Assembly (NCBI GenBank): GCA_016710285.1
Contig: JADJXR010000001.1
Span: forward strand, 4,288,954-4,352,953
Length of the DNA: 64,000 nucleotides
DNA from: Chlorobiota bacterium
Lineage (GTDB): Bacteria; Bacteroidota; Ignavibacteria; OLB7
Direction: 5' to 3'
Part shown: piece after piece, positions 1 through 9,393 of the stretch
How the letters are laid out: each line of letters starts with the position of its first letter
How positions within the stretch are numbered: the stretch's first letter is position 1
Position numbers and translations under genes: made by a program
Notes under the pieces: generated by a model
What the model was told of the DNA's origin: nothing
The model's database searches: none
What the model saw: only the letters and a program-made list of their open reading frames with translations

Positions 1-399
1 GCGCTCCACGTCCTTGGTGGGCAATCCAAGGACCGCGCCAATTTTGGAGGGGAGCGAACGGAGGTACCAGATATGCACCGCAGGAACGGCAAGGGCGATA
101 TGCCCCATCCGTTCGCGGCGGACCGCTTTTTGCGTCACTTCTACGCCGCAGCGGTCGCAGATGATCCCTTTGTAGCGGATCCGTTTGTACTTGCCGCAAT
201 GGCATTCCCAGTCGCGGACCGGGCCGAAGATTTTTTCGCAGAAAAGCCCGTCTTTTTCGGGGCGGAACGAGCGGTAGTTGATGGTTTCCGGCTTGGTGAC
301 TTCGCCGTGCGAGCGGTTCAAGATGTCATCGGAGGATGCCAGCTTGATCATGATCCGGCGGAAGTTCTGCCCGACGATCTGATTCGGTTGTGTGAACAC
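1..399 (-). CDS. rpoC: RNA polymerase beta' subunit, N-terminal part (cut by window edge)
   Basis: The first 133 residues of the beta' subunit of DNA-dependent RNA polymerase read on the minus strand and run off the window edge. Seen directly: the opening stretch with IMIKLASSDDILNRSHGEV, then KPETINYRSFRPEKDGLFC, and the zinc-binding cysteines in WECHCGKYKR and CDRCGVEVT, all classic for RpoC. The start chosen is a GTG at 397-399, because a GGGAG ribosome-binding site lies about six bases upstream and the frame is closed by a stop at 433-435. It follows rpoB by 168 bp on the same strand, so the two are expected to be co-transcribed. Identification is secure; only the rest of the gene is missing. 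Confidence 0.96.
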   Translation of the reverse strand, partial: MFTQPNQIVGQNFRRIMIKLASSDDILNRSHGEVTKPETINYRSFRPEKDGLFCEKIFGPVRDWECHCGKYKRIRYKGIICDRCGVEVTQKAVRRERMGHIALAVPAVHIWYLRSLPSKIGAVLGLPTKDVER

Positions 400-509
400 G
401 ATGATCTCCCGGTTTATAAGTTCAGTGCTTCGTTAGTCAACTTTTCATTGGTTTGCATTGGCGCAGTGCGCCCGTGCCATCACGCTGCTTGGGGGTTCTT
501 GCACGCCGC

Positions 510-534
510 TTCCTCCATCGCGCTGATGGAGGAA
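510..534 (-). promoter_or_regulatory. Hairpin in the rpoB-rpoC spacer
   Basis: A perfect 10-bp inverted repeat with a five-base loop (arms 510-519 and 525-534) lies between the rpoB stop and the rpoC start. No run of T follows it, so it does not look like a classic terminator. It could be an RNA processing or stability element in the rpoBC transcript. Function is inferred only. Confidence 0.35.
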
Positions 535-567
535 AGCATGGCGGGCGGATTGCTTCAGCTTTCGCCG

Positions 568-3500
568 TTAGTCAATCTTCACCTCAAGCCCAAGCCCTTG
601 AAGCTCGCGCACAAGCACGTTGAAGGATTCCGGAATGTTTGGTTCCGGCAGGTTCTCCCCTTTCACAATGCTTTCGTAGCTCTTCGAGCGGCCATGGACG
701 TCGTCGGATTTTACCGTCAGGATTTCCTGCAGCACGTTCGACGCGCCGTAGGCTTCCAGCGCCCAGACCTCCATCTCCCCAAATCGCTGCCCGCCGAACT
801 GCGCCTTTCCGCCCAGCGGCTGCTGGGTGATAAGACTGTACGGGCCGATTGAGCGCGCGTGGATTTTATCCTCGACAAGGTGGGAGAGCTTCAGCATGTA
901 GATCACCCCAACGGTCACCTGTTGGTCGAAGCGTTCGCCGCTGCGTCCGTCGTACAGGTCGGTTTTGGCCGAGCGGTCAAGGCCCGCTTTCTCCAGCCAA
1001 TCCATCACATCGCCCCAGCGTGCGCCGTCGAAAATTGGCGTGGCAAAACGGACGCCCAGCCGAAGCCCAGCCCAGCCCAACGCGGTTTCGTACAGCTGCC
1101 CCAGGTTCATACGCGACGGCACGCCAAGCGGGTTTAGCACGATGTCAATCGGGGTTCCGTCGGGAAGGAATGGCATATCCTCCACCGAAACGATCTTGGC
1201 CACAACGCCTTTGTTTCCGTGGCGGCCGGCCATCTTATCCCCCACTTGCAGCTTCCGCTTTTTGGCAACATAGACCTTTGCCATTTGCAGGATTCCAGGC
1301 TGAAGCTCATCCCCCTGCGCCACCTTGTTTTTCTCGATGCGGATGTCGTCCTGCACCAAGTCAACAATCGCGCGGAAGTTTTGGTAGGCTTTGCGAACAA
1401 GGCTGTTTTTCCGCTTGTTCTCCACCCACGGGTCTTCGGTGCTCCAAAGGCCAACGTCCAATCCATCGGCCAGCTTGGTGGTGAAGGTGTCGGCCTTCAG
1501 CCCGGTTCCGGCGCGGATGATGGTGGTTCCGCTTTCATCGCGGATTCCCAACGAGGTCTCGCCATCCAACAGAAGCCCCAATTTTTCGGCAAGCATCTTG
1601 CTGTAGCGGTCCAGCTCCTCGATCAGCTTCCGGTCCAGCATCTCCTGCCGTTTCTTCTCATCCTTGCGGATGTCGGTGTCCTTCTTGATAACCCGGCGGC
1701 TGAACAGCTGCGATTGGATCACCACACCTTTAATCCCCGGCGGGGTTTTTAGCGATGCGTCCTTGACGTCGCCAGCTTTGTCGCCAAAGATTGCGCGCAG
1801 CAGTTTCTCTTCTGGCGTTGGGTCCGTCTCCCCTTTTGGGGTGATCTTACCAACCAGAATATCCCCTTCGGTTGCCTCCGAACCGATGCGGATCATCCCT
1901 GCTTCATCAAGGTTCCGAACGGCTTCTTCGGAGACGTTGGGGATTTCGCGGGTTAGCTCCTCTTCGCCACGCTTGGTGTCGCGGACGTGGGTGGTGAACT
2001 CCTCGATGTGCACCGAGGTGTAGATATCCTCGCTTACCACCCGCTCGCTGATAACGATAGCGTCCTCGAAGTTGTAGCCGCGCCACGGCATGAACGCCAC
2101 CAACAGGTTGCGGCCCAAGGCAAGCTCGCCATCTTTTGTTGAGCTTCCATCCACAAGAACATCGCCGGCGGCAACGCGCTGGCCTTCGCGGACAAGGGGC
2201 CGCTGGTTGATGCAGGTGTCCTGGTTGGTGCGGAAGAACTTGACCAGCGGATACTCCTTCACCCGGTCGTCAACAAAGCTGACAAGCTGGTCATCCTTGC
2301 TGAGGGTTTGGTCATACTCCACGATGATCTTGGTGGAGTCAACGTATTTCACCACGCCGTCGCGCTCGGCAACGATCAGTGTGCGGCTGTCGCGGGCGAT
2401 CTTCCACTCCATGCCGGTTCCCACAATTGGGCGTTCTGGGCGGAGCAACGGGACCGCTTGGCGTTGCATGTTGGACCCCATCAGCGCACGGTTTGCGTCG
2501 TCGTGCTCCAGGAACGGAATCATTGCGGCTGCGGCCGAGACCATCTGGTTTGGCGCGATGTCGGCATACTGAATCTGGTGCGGTTCCACCATCACAAAGT
2601 CGCCCGACTGCCGCGCCCGAACGCGGTCCACGGTGATGTTGCCATCCTTGTCGGTTTCAATCGTTGCGGTGGCAATGATTGAGCCTTCTTCAAGATCGGC
2701 GGAGATATACTCAACGTCGTCGGTCACCCTGCCGTCAACCACTTTGCGGTATGGCGTTTCAAGGAAGCCGAAGCCGTTGATGCGGGCATAGATGCAGAGC
2801 GATGAAATAAGGCCGATGTTCGGACCTTCCGGCGTTTCAATCGGGCAAAGGCGGCCGTAGTGGGTGTAGTGAACGTCGCGAACCTCGAAGCCAGCGCGTT
2901 CGCGGGTAAGGCCGCCGGGTCCCAACGCGGACATACGCCGCTTGTTCGTTGTCTCGGCCAGCGGGTTTGTCTGGTCCATGAACTGCGACAGCTGGTTGGT
3001 GCCGAAGAACGTGTTGATAACCGACGTGACCGTCCGGGCGTTGACCAATTCCGAAGGGGTGAAGTTCTCCGCATCGTGGATGTTCATCCGCTCCTTGATC
3101 GTGCGGCCCATGCGTGCCATGCCGATATTCACCTGCGCGGCAAGTTGCTCCCCGACGGTGCGGACGCGGCGATTCCCCAAGTGGTCAATGTCGTCCACCT
3201 GGCGTTTCCCTTGCTGAAGATCAATCAGATATTTGATGATGGAGACGATGTCCTCGCGGGTAAGGGTCGTCTGGTCGCTCGGGATTCCTAATCCCAATTT
3301 TTGGTTGATGCGATGCCGCCCAACTTCGCCAAGGTCGTAGCGTTTTGGATTGAAGAAGAGCTTCTCGATCAGTGCGCGGGCGGTCTCCAAATCTGGAGCT
3401 TCGCCGGAGCGGAGCTGGCGGTAGATTGCCTCCAAAGCATCTTCTTCGCTGCGGGCGATATCCTTCTGGATCGTTTTAACGATGATGGAGTCGGACTGGG

Positions 3501-4371
3501 AAGCCTCAAGGGTGTACAGCTGCACGGTTTCCGCGCCGGAGGCTTGGAACCGCACGATCAGCTCTTCGGTCAGGATGGCATCGCGGCCGATGATGATCTC
3601 GCCGGTTTCCATATCAATCACGTCGCCGGCAATCACGCGGTCCACAAAGTCTGCGTTCAATTCCGAGACAGCAACGTCTTCGGTCAGATTGAAGAGTTGC
3701 AGCAGGTCGTCATCGCTGCTGAAGCCCAGCGCACGCAGAAGCGTGGTGACCGGGAATTTTTTCTTGCGGTCAATGTAGGCGTACATCACGTTTTGGATGT
3801 CGGTGGTGAACTCCACCCACGAACCACGGAACGGAATGATACGAGCCGAGAAGATGCGCGTGCCGTTTGGGTGCATGGCATCGCTAAAGAACACGCCCGG
3901 GGAGCGGTGAAGCTGGGAGACAACCACCCGCTCGGCACCATTGATAATGAAGGTGCCGCGCTCGGTCATCATGGGGATGTTCCCAAGATAGACCTCTTGC
4001 TCAACGGTTTCGATAAAATCGTCGGAATCGGGTTCGGCTTTGGAGCTAAGGCGCAAGCGGGCTTTCAGCGGGACAGCAAAGGTAAGTTCGCGGTCGCGGC
4101 ATTCAATCTCGCTATACTTTGGCCGCTCGATCCGGTATTCCAGATACTCCAGCGTAAAAATTTCGCGAGCATCGGTGATGGGGAAATTGCCAGCAAATGC
4201 CGATTGCAACCCCACCATTTTGCGTTCGGCAGGGGGTATGTCGGCCTGCAGAAACTCCCGATATGCGGCCACCTGCACATCCAGCAGGTCCGGCATATCC
4301 AACAAATGCTTAACGCGGGAGAACGTGATGCGCCCGTCGTTTTGGTTGATCGTTGGTGCGTTGGTTGTCAC
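568..4371 (-). CDS. rpoB: DNA-directed RNA polymerase subunit beta
   Basis: A complete 1267-residue beta subunit of RNA polymerase, the catalytic core partner of RpoC. Directly visible family signatures include LSQFMDQTNPLAETTNKRR and MSALGPGGLTRERAGFEVRD (the rifampicin-binding region), RHGNKGVVAKI in the C-terminal hybrid-binding part, and the closing motif GGQRFGEMEVWALEAYGA. The start is a GTG at 4369-4371 with a good GGAGG ribosome-binding site nine bases upstream. Length and domain order are normal for the Bacteroidota/Chlorobiota type of RpoB. It lies in the standard block after rplJL, but is separated from rplL by an unusually long 463-bp spacer with several hairpins. Confidence 0.98.
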   Translation of the reverse strand: MTTNAPTINQNDGRITFSRVKHLLDMPDLLDVQVAAYREFLQADIPPAERKMVGLQSAFAGNFPITDAREIFTLEYLEYRIERPKYSEIECRDRELTFAVPLKARLRLSSKAEPDSDDFIETVEQEVYLGNIPMMTERGTFIINGAERVVVSQLHRSPGVFFSDAMHPNGTRIFSARIIPFRGSWVEFTTDIQNVMYAYIDRKKKFPVTTLLRALGFSSDDDLLQLFNLTEDVAVSELNADFVDRVIAGDVIDMETGEIIIGRDAILTEELIVRFQASGAETVQLYTLEASQSDSIIVKTIQKDIARSEEDALEAIYRQLRSGEAPDLETARALIEKLFFNPKRYDLGEVGRHRINQKLGLGIPSDQTTLTREDIVSIIKYLIDLQQGKRQVDDIDHLGNRRVRTVGEQLAAQVNIGMARMGRTIKERMNIHDAENFTPSELVNARTVTSVINTFFGTNQLSQFMDQTNPLAETTNKRRMSALGPGGLTRERAGFEVRDVHYTHYGRLCPIETPEGPNIGLISSLCIYARINGFGFLETPYRKVVDGRVTDDVEYISADLEEGSIIATATIETDKDGNITVDRVRARQSGDFVMVEPHQIQYADIAPNQMVSAAAAMIPFLEHDDANRALMGSNMQRQAVPLLRPERPIVGTGMEWKIARDSRTLIVAERDGVVKYVDSTKIIVEYDQTLSKDDQLVSFVDDRVKEYPLVKFFRTNQDTCINQRPLVREGQRVAAGDVLVDGSSTKDGELALGRNLLVAFMPWRGYNFEDAIVISERVVSEDIYTSVHIEEFTTHVRDTKRGEEELTREIPNVSEEAVRNLDEAGMIRIGSEATEGDILVGKITPKGETDPTPEEKLLRAIFGDKAGDVKDASLKTPPGIKGVVIQSQLFSRRVIKKDTDIRKDEKKRQEMLDRKLIEELDRYSKMLAEKLGLLLDGETSLGIRDESGTTIIRAGTGLKADTFTTKLADGLDVGLWSTEDPWVENKRKNSLVRKAYQNFRAIVDLVQDDIRIEKNKVAQGDELQPGILQMAKVYVAKKRKLQVGDKMAGRHGNKGVVAKIVSVEDMPFLPDGTPIDIVLNPLGVPSRMNLGQLYETALGWAGLRLGVRFATPIFDGARWGDVMDWLEKAGLDRSAKTDLYDGRSGERFDQQVTVGVIYMLKLSHLVEDKIHARSIGPYSLITQQPLGGKAQFGGQRFGEMEVWALEAYGASNVLQEILTVKSDDVHGRSKSYESIVKGENLPEPNIPESFNVLVRELQGLGLEVKID

Positions 4372-4834
4372 AGGTATGATCCTCCGATCTATCAGAAAAG
4401 TTGCAAGGTCACGTCAGACAAAAAAAGGACTCGTCCCGATCCTGACCGAATCGCGAAGAATCCTGAAAACTGCTGTGTGTTTGTAAGAGCGATCTTGATG
4501 TGCGTGTGTGCGCTGAGCATGAGCGTTTGGGCCGGGCAACAGCGGGCAGGGGGCGCGATGGCCTTCAGCGGCTGGCGCGTTGGGATCGGTTTCCCCCCTT
4601 CTGTTGCTTCACGGCCGTGAAGATACGGCGAACGGTTGACGGGGCAAACAGCCGTTGTATTGCCCCGCTGCCAAAAATATTGGCACCCTTCACTTCACCA
4701 TCGAAGATAGAGTTCTCCCCGACAGACGTGGCGTTGCGCGCCAAACGGACTATCGGGGAGATTCAAGATGCGCTCGCAGTGTCGCCGTTCGGTGGCGTGA
4801 ATGCCACCCCCGGGCGACGCTCGGAACGGGGAGA
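4372..4834 (-). promoter_or_regulatory. rplL-rpoB spacer with hairpins
   Basis: This 463-bp spacer holds no convincing gene. It contains at least two clean inverted repeats: an 8-bp stem at 4640-4667 and a 9-bp stem at 4714-4761. In many bacteria the rplL-rpoB gap carries an attenuator and an RNase processing site that set the ratio of L7/L12 to polymerase; the same role is inferred here. The GGAGG site just before the rpoB GTG lies at its downstream end. Confidence 0.4.
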
Positions 4835-5215
4835 TTACTTCAAGGTAACCTTGGCACCGGCAGCCTCGAGCTTCTTCTGAAGATCTTCGGCTTCGGCTTT
4901 TGCAATCCCTTCCTTCACGGCTTTCGGTGCGCCTTCCACCAAGTCTTTGGCTTCTTTCAAGCCAAGCCCGGTGATCTCGCGGACCACTTTGATCACGTTG
5001 ATCTTCTGTGCGCCGGCGTCGGTCAGCTCAACCGTGAACTCGGTTTGCTCTTCCACGACTGGGGCTGGGCCGCCAGCGGCTGGCATCATGCCGCCCATCA
5101 TCATTGGTGCAGCGGCGGTGACGCCGAATTTGTCTTCCAAAGCCTTCTTCAGCTCGGAGGCCTCAAGAAGGGTAAGGTTGCCAATCTTTTCGACCAGTTC
5201 TTCTACGTTTGCCAT
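4835..5215 (-). CDS. rplL: 50S ribosomal protein L7/L12
   Basis: A 126-residue L7/L12, the multicopy stalk protein that recruits translation GTPases to the ribosome. Seen: an N-terminal dimerisation part starting MANVEELVEKIGNLTLLEA, a flexible Ala/Gly/Met/Pro hinge, and the C-terminal domain with KINVIKVVREITGLGLKEAK, the factor-binding signature. A longer reading frame upstream exists, but the start at 5215 matches the family and is preceded by AGGGA. It directly follows rplJ (L10), its anchoring partner on the ribosome. Confidence 0.97.
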   Translation of the reverse strand: MANVEELVEKIGNLTLLEASELKKALEDKFGVTAAAPMMMGGMMPAAGGPAPVVEEQTEFTVELTDAGAQKINVIKVVREITGLGLKEAKDLVEGAPKAVKEGIAKAEAEDLQKKLEAAGAKVTLK

Positions 5216-5324
5216 TTCTGTATTCCCTAAGAATGTGTGAGTTGTTTGTTCGATGTTCAAGTGCAACGGCTGAAGTTGCGCGAATCCGGTACGGGGCGAT
5301 TTCCCCTCCCCCCAAGGGCCGGTG

Positions 5325-5858
5325 TTACGCGGAAACTCCTTCCTTCTTTTTGGCGACCTCTTCAATCACCGACGACAGGTCGCGCATGACGGCGTTAATT
5401 GAGCCAACAATGCCGGAGATCGGAGCCTGCAGCGAGCCAACGATAGCGGCCAGCATATCCTTCCGTGAAGGCATGGCGGCAATCTCGGCAAGGCGTTTGC
5501 CTTCAAAGACTTCTCCTTCCAGCACCGCAAAGTTCAGTTTCGGAAGCTCAGTTTTTGGATCAATGAACTCCTTCAACACGCGGGCAGGGGCTGCGGGATC
5601 ATCATACCCGAGGGCGATGCCGGTTTGCCCGACAAAGCGGCCAAGGATGTGATCGTAGCCGCCACGCTCCTGCAGCGCACGCTTGATCAGCGTGTTTTTG
5701 GCAACCTTGTACTTCACCCCCGCTTTCTTGAATTCGCGACGCAGGCGGATGGTGTCGGCAACATTCAGCCCCGTGAAGTCAATGGAGTAAATTCCACTGG
5801 CTCCATCCATCATCTCGGCCACATCGGCGACGACTTGTGCTTTCTGTTCTCTGTTCAT
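5325..5858 (-). CDS. rplJ: 50S ribosomal protein L10
   Basis: L10 of 177 residues, the base of the ribosomal stalk that binds L7/L12 dimers and 23S rRNA. The start MNREQKAQVVADVAEMM and the segment FTGLNVADTIRLRREFKKAG are typical of the family; the C-terminal helix that binds L7/L12 is present. The start at 5858 was preferred over a longer frame because it gives normal length. A 6-bp hairpin (5867-5884) ends nine bases upstream of the start codon, and no clear Shine-Dalgarno is visible, which fits translational control by L10. Confidence 0.96.
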   Translation of the reverse strand: MNREQKAQVVADVAEMMDGASGIYSIDFTGLNVADTIRLRREFKKAGVKYKVAKNTLIKRALQERGGYDHILGRFVGQTGIALGYDDPAAPARVLKEFIDPKTELPKLNFAVLEGEVFEGKRLAEIAAMPSRKDMLAAIVGSLQAPISGIVGSINAVMRDLSSVIEEVAKKKEGVSA

Positions 5859-6087
5859 AGTCTTCGGTGAGCGATCTGGCTCACGGCTATCATGGTAATC
5901 TATGTTGATCCCGGATCGGGCCGATGATGGAACTATGGTTACGTTGGAGAAGCCTTGCCCCGTGTTATCGGGAAGCAAGCCAAACGCACGCAAGAATCAT
6001 CGGAACGCCGGAGTAAGCGGAACCCCTTCTACCAATCGTTGAGCATCATGGATCGAAGGGGGAGTGCGTAATCGAAACGTAGAGAGA
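5859..6087 (-). promoter_or_regulatory. Candidate L10 (rplJ) leader
   Basis: A 229-bp untranslated gap between rplA and rplJ. L10 autoregulation through a structured leader in this gap is known in many bacteria. Seen here: a perfect 6-bp hairpin at 5867-5884 right before the rplJ start. A full match to the L10 leader fold could not be checked by eye, so the call rests on position and the one hairpin. Confidence 0.35.
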
Positions 6088-6798
6088 TTAGTGGTGGTCG
6101 GCAACACCCGTGAAGGTGGCCTCCAGCACCGGAACCCCAGGCCCCATGGTGGAGCTAAGCGTGATGCCACGGACGTATTTTCCTTTGGCCGTCTGTGGTT
6201 TTGCGCGAAGGATGCTTCCAACAAAACTTTGGATGTTATCCATCAGCTTATCAAGCTCGAACGAGGCTTTGCCAACCGAAGCGTGAACCACGCCAGCGCG
6301 GTCAACGCGGTACTCGATTTTACCGGCTTTCACCTCACGTACGGCTGTGCCGACGTCGGTGGTGACCGTTCCCGATTTCGGGTTTGGCATCAGGCCGCGC
6401 GGGCCAAGGATTTTGCCTAGCTTGCCAAGCTCGCCCATCACATCGGGAGTAGCGATGATAACGTCAACATCGGTCCACCCCCCTTTGATCTTCTCCAGCA
6501 TATCCTCGAACCCGACGTGATCGGCACCGGCCTCGCGAGCGTCTTGCTGCTTGGCTTCGCGGGTGATGACGGCAACACGGACGGTTTTGCCGATACCGTG
6601 CGGCAGCGATACCGTTCCACGAACCATCTGGTCCGCCTTACGCGGGTCCACACCAAGACGAATGGCGATATCTACCGACTCGTCGAACTTTGCCGTTGCG
6701 TTCTCCTTGACAAGTTGAACCGCCTGGCGAAGCTCGTACGGGTTGTTCTTATCAACCTTGCGAGTGATGTTGCTGAATCGTTTGCTATGCTTTGACAT
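6088..6798 (-). CDS. rplA: 50S ribosomal protein L1
   Basis: L1 of 236 residues, which binds 23S rRNA at the E-site stalk and often represses its own mRNA. Signatures seen: MSKHSKRF at the start, the RNA-binding stretch TAKFDESVDIAIRLGVDPR, and the segment LGPRGLMPNPKSGTVT, which is diagnostic. The start at 6798 was chosen over an upstream TTG because family members begin at this point. It follows rplK by 122 bp in the usual rplKA order. Confidence 0.97.
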   Translation of the reverse strand: MSKHSKRFSNITRKVDKNNPYELRQAVQLVKENATAKFDESVDIAIRLGVDPRKADQMVRGTVSLPHGIGKTVRVAVITREAKQQDAREAGADHVGFEDMLEKIKGGWTDVDVIIATPDVMGELGKLGKILGPRGLMPNPKSGTVTTDVGTAVREVKAGKIEYRVDRAGVVHASVGKASFELDKLMDNIQSFVGSILRAKPQTAKGKYVRGITLSSTMGPGVPVLEATFTGVADHH

Positions 6799-6920
6799 AT
6801 CTAAAATCTTCAATCCATCCGCCGCGTTGTTGCGGGGAAGTCAAATGGTGACTGTGTGGAGAACGTCTTGGCGCAGAAGCCGCCGTGCTTGCTTCGGAAG
6901 CGGAGCCGGGGCGCGGGGAA

Positions 6921-7346
6921 TTAGTCTTCGACGGTGATGCCCATCGAGCGTGCTGTTCCGGCCATCATCGAGACCGCGCTTTCGATGGTGTCGCAGTTCA
7001 AATCGTTCATTTTCAGCTTGGCGATCTCTTCCAACTGCGAACGCTTGACCTTGGCGACTTTGTTGCGGTTTGGCTCGGCAGAACCTTTCGGGATGCCAAG
7101 TTCTTTGATAATCAAGACCGCAGCGGGTGGGCTTTTTACAACAAACGTGAAGGTTTTATCGGAGTAGAAACTGACGAGAACTGGTGTCAGAATCCCCCCA
7201 TCCTTCTGCGTTTTTGCGTTGAACTGCTTCACGAACTCCATGCCGTTCAAGCCGCGCTGACCGAACGCCGGACCAACGGGCGGAGCCATTGTTGCCGAAC
7301 CTGCGGTGATCTGGAGCTTGAACGTGCCGAGTAATTTCTTTGCCAT
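6921..7346 (-). CDS. rplK: 50S ribosomal protein L11
   Basis: L11 of 141 residues, which binds the GTPase-associated region of 23S rRNA. The N-terminal ATMAPPVGPAFGQRGLN and C-terminal GTARSMGITV segments are family signatures. Length is exactly normal. It follows nusG by 57 bp and shows no strong ribosome-binding site, as in several genes of this window. Confidence 0.97.
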   Translation of the reverse strand: MAKKLLGTFKLQITAGSATMAPPVGPAFGQRGLNGMEFVKQFNAKTQKDGGILTPVLVSFYSDKTFTFVVKSPPAAVLIIKELGIPKGSAEPNRNKVAKVKRSQLEEIAKLKMNDLNCDTIESAVSMMAGTARSMGITVED

Positions 7347-7403
7347 GACGGAACTCTATTTGCTGTTGCTATGTTCTCTGCTTTCCTATTCTATCACGGA
7401 GCC

Positions 7404-7943
7404 TTATCGCTCCATCTCCACTTGCGAAAAATCCAATTCCACTGGGGTTTTGCGCCCGAAAATGGAGACCTCCACTTTCAGTTTTTGCTTGCTCATATTG
7501 ACTTCGCGAACCACACCGCTGAAGTTGTTGAACGGTCCTTCGATCACCTTCACCGGGTCGCCTTCGCGGAAGGCATCCACGATCGTCTCCACGTGCTTCC
7601 GCTCCTCCACCCTGTCCAAAATTTTATTGATCTCATCCGGCTGAAGCGGGGTTGGTTCGGTTTTGGTTCCAACGAAGCTGATAACCGAAGGAGTGTTTTG
7701 GATCAAATCTTTCACCTTCTTGTTCAGCACCGCCTCGACCAACACATACCCTGGCAAGAAATTTTTCTGGCGGGTTCGTTTTTTGCCGTCGCGAACTTCA
7801 AAGACTTTTTCAAGGGGGATCAGGACGTTGGGGACAAGCTCATCAAGCCCAAGCCGCTTAATTTCGCTATCCAGAATCTGCTTCACACGAAGTTCGTGCC
7901 CGGAGTAGGTTCGGATAGCGTACCAGCGGCGCTGAATCGCCAT
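7404..7943 (-). CDS. nusG: Transcription termination/antitermination protein NusG
   Basis: NusG, a transcription elongation factor that binds RNA polymerase and links it to Rho or the ribosome. The NGN domain opens with RRWYAIRTYSGHELRVKQ, and the KOW domain carries FREGDPVKVIEGPFNNFSG. From the start chosen at 7943 the protein has 179 residues, the usual size. A second ATG at 7982, a few bases after the secE stop, would add 13 residues and cannot be excluded. The gene sits directly after secE as in most bacteria. Confidence 0.96.
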   Translation of the reverse strand: MAIQRRWYAIRTYSGHELRVKQILDSEIKRLGLDELVPNVLIPLEKVFEVRDGKKRTRQKNFLPGYVLVEAVLNKKVKDLIQNTPSVISFVGTKTEPTPLQPDEINKILDRVEERKHVETIVDAFREGDPVKVIEGPFNNFSGVVREVNMSKQKLKVEVSIFGRKTPVELDFSQVEMER

Positions 7944-7994
7944 TTCGCCGCCAGCGGTTGCCGTATGTTCAGGTTGGTACATTGGGCAGGAGCC

Positions 7995-8177
7995 TTAAAA
8001 CAGAAGTCCAAAGAGTTTGGTCAGGACAAAATCAGCAACGCCAACCATCACCACCACGCATAAGCATACAACGATGGTGACAGCGGTGGATTCCTGTAAT
8101 TGCTCCTTGGTCGGCCACGAGACTTTCTTCATCTCGCTGCTGACATCGCGAACAAAACCAACGATAGTCTGCTTCAT
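7995..8177 (-). CDS. secE: Preprotein translocase subunit SecE
   Basis: A 60-residue SecE, the small essential membrane subunit of the SecYEG channel. It shows the cytoplasmic amphipathic part with the conserved VSWPTKEQL motif and a single C-terminal membrane helix of about 20 hydrophobic residues. It follows tRNA-Trp and its repeat array and precedes nusG, the standard neighbourhood. Confidence 0.95.
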   Translation of the reverse strand: MKQTIVGFVRDVSSEMKKVSWPTKEQLQESTAVTIVVCLCVVVMVGVADFVLTKLFGLLF

Positions 8178-8209
8178 AAGTATCGTCTATCCCTCTGAAA
8201 TATCTGATT

Positions 8210-8418
8210 CTTGCAGGACTTGAACCCGCAACCTTCCCGATTGGAATCGGGATGCTCTACCCCTTTCTCAACTTGCACGGGCGGCAGGACTTGAACCCGC
8301 AACCTTCCCGATTGGAATCGGGATGCTCTACCCCTTTCTCAACTTGCACGGGCGGCAGGACTTGAACCCGCAACCTTCCCGATTGGAAATCGGGATGCTC
8401 CACCCCTTTCTCAACTTG
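8210..8418 (-). repeat. Three tandem 3'-half tRNA-like units downstream of tRNA-Trp
   Basis: Three units with starts spaced 71, 71 and 72 bp (8213, 8284, 8355, next at 8427). Read on the minus strand, each keeps the tRNA-Trp T arm (GCGGGTTCAAGTCCTGC); all but the last also keep the 3' acceptor strand. The anticodon arm is replaced by a CCCGATT...AATCGGG palindrome, and the 5' acceptor strand and 5' part of the D arm are replaced by the sequence that normally trails tRNA-Trp. They cannot fold as complete cloverleaves. They lie in the transcribed stretch between tRNA-Trp and secE. Confidence 0.9.
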
Positions 8419-8491
<73 letters not shown>

Positions 8492-9200
8492 AAACGCTCT
8501 ATTCTGTTGGGCAACCTCCCCGATTGGAAATCGGGGTGCTCTACCAATTGAGCTACACCCGTAAACGCTCTATTCTGTTGGGCAACCTCCCCGATTGGAA
8601 ATCGGGGTGCTCTACCAATTGAGCTACACCCGTAAACGCTCTATTCTGTTGGGCAACCTCCCCGATTGGAAATCGGGGTGCTCTACCAATTGAGCTACAC
8701 CCGTAAACGCTCTATTCTGTTGGGCAACCTCCCCGATTGGAAATCAGGGTGCTCTACCAATTGAGCTACACCCGTAAACGCTCTATTCTGTTGGGCAACC
8801 TCCCCGATTGGAAATCAGGGTGCTCTACCAATTGAGCTACACCCGTAAACGCTCTATTCTGTTGGGCAACCTCCCCGATTGGAAATCGGGGTGCTCTACC
8901 AATTGAGCTACACCCGTAAACGCTCTATTCTGTTGGGCAACCTCCCCGATTGGAAATCGGGGTGCTCTACCAATTGAGCTACACCCGTAAACGCTCTATT
9001 CTGTTGGGCAACCTCCCCGATTGGAAATCGGGGTGCTCTACCAATTGAGCTACACCCGTAAACACTCTATTCTATTGGGCAACCTCCCCGATTGCAAATC
9101 GGGGTGCTCTACCAATTGAGCTACACCCGTAAACACTCTATTCTGTTGGGCAACCTCCCCGATTGCAAATCGGGGTGCTCTACCAATTGAGCTACATCCG
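8492..9200 (-). repeat. Ten tandem 71-bp 5'-half tRNA-like units upstream of tRNA-Trp
   Basis: Ten direct repeats of exactly 71 bp, with boundaries at 8491, 8562, 8633, 8704, 8775, 8846, 8917, 8988, 9059, 9130 and 9201. Read on the minus strand, each unit keeps the acceptor 5' strand and D arm of tRNA-Trp (ACGGGTGTAGCTCAATTGG onward). A CCCCGA/TCGGGG anticodon arm with loop TTTCCAA follows (TTTGCAA in the two most distal copies), then the variable region. After that, instead of a T arm, comes the leader sequence that normally precedes the tRNA. Copies are almost identical; two carry an ATCAGGG variant. The array begins 12 bp after the rpmG stop. Confidence 0.93.
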
Positions 9201-9212
9201 TAAACCGCGTGG

Positions 9213-9362
9213 TTAGCGTGTTTCTTTGTGGACGGTGCGTTTGTTGTCCCACTTGCAGAATTTTTTGTATTCCACACGCCCTGATTGCTTCTTCTTGTTT
9301 TTCGTCGCGGTGTAGTTACGACGCTTGCACTCGGTGCATTCCAGTGTAATGATGTCGCGCAT
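9213..9362 (-). CDS. rpmG: 50S ribosomal protein L33
   Basis: A 49-residue L33, a small zinc-ribbon-type protein of the large ribosomal subunit. Read on the minus strand it begins MRDIITLECTECKRRNYTAT and ends in a Lys/Arg-rich tail. The CxxC pair near the N-terminus and a lone later Cys (FCKW) suggest an incomplete or modified metal site. It is placed between tRNA-Gly and the tRNA-Trp array, where other bacteria often have tuf as well. Confidence 0.93.
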   Translation of the reverse strand: MRDIITLECTECKRRNYTATKNKKKQSGRVEYKKFCKWDNKRTVHKETR

Positions 9363-9393
9363 GGTTTTCGGTTTCCGAAATGATAAAGGATAG

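Noticed and set aside
3301..4620. 439-residue frame opposite rpoB
   Set aside because: It is a shadow of rpoB on the other strand, with no motif and a composition set by rpoB codons.
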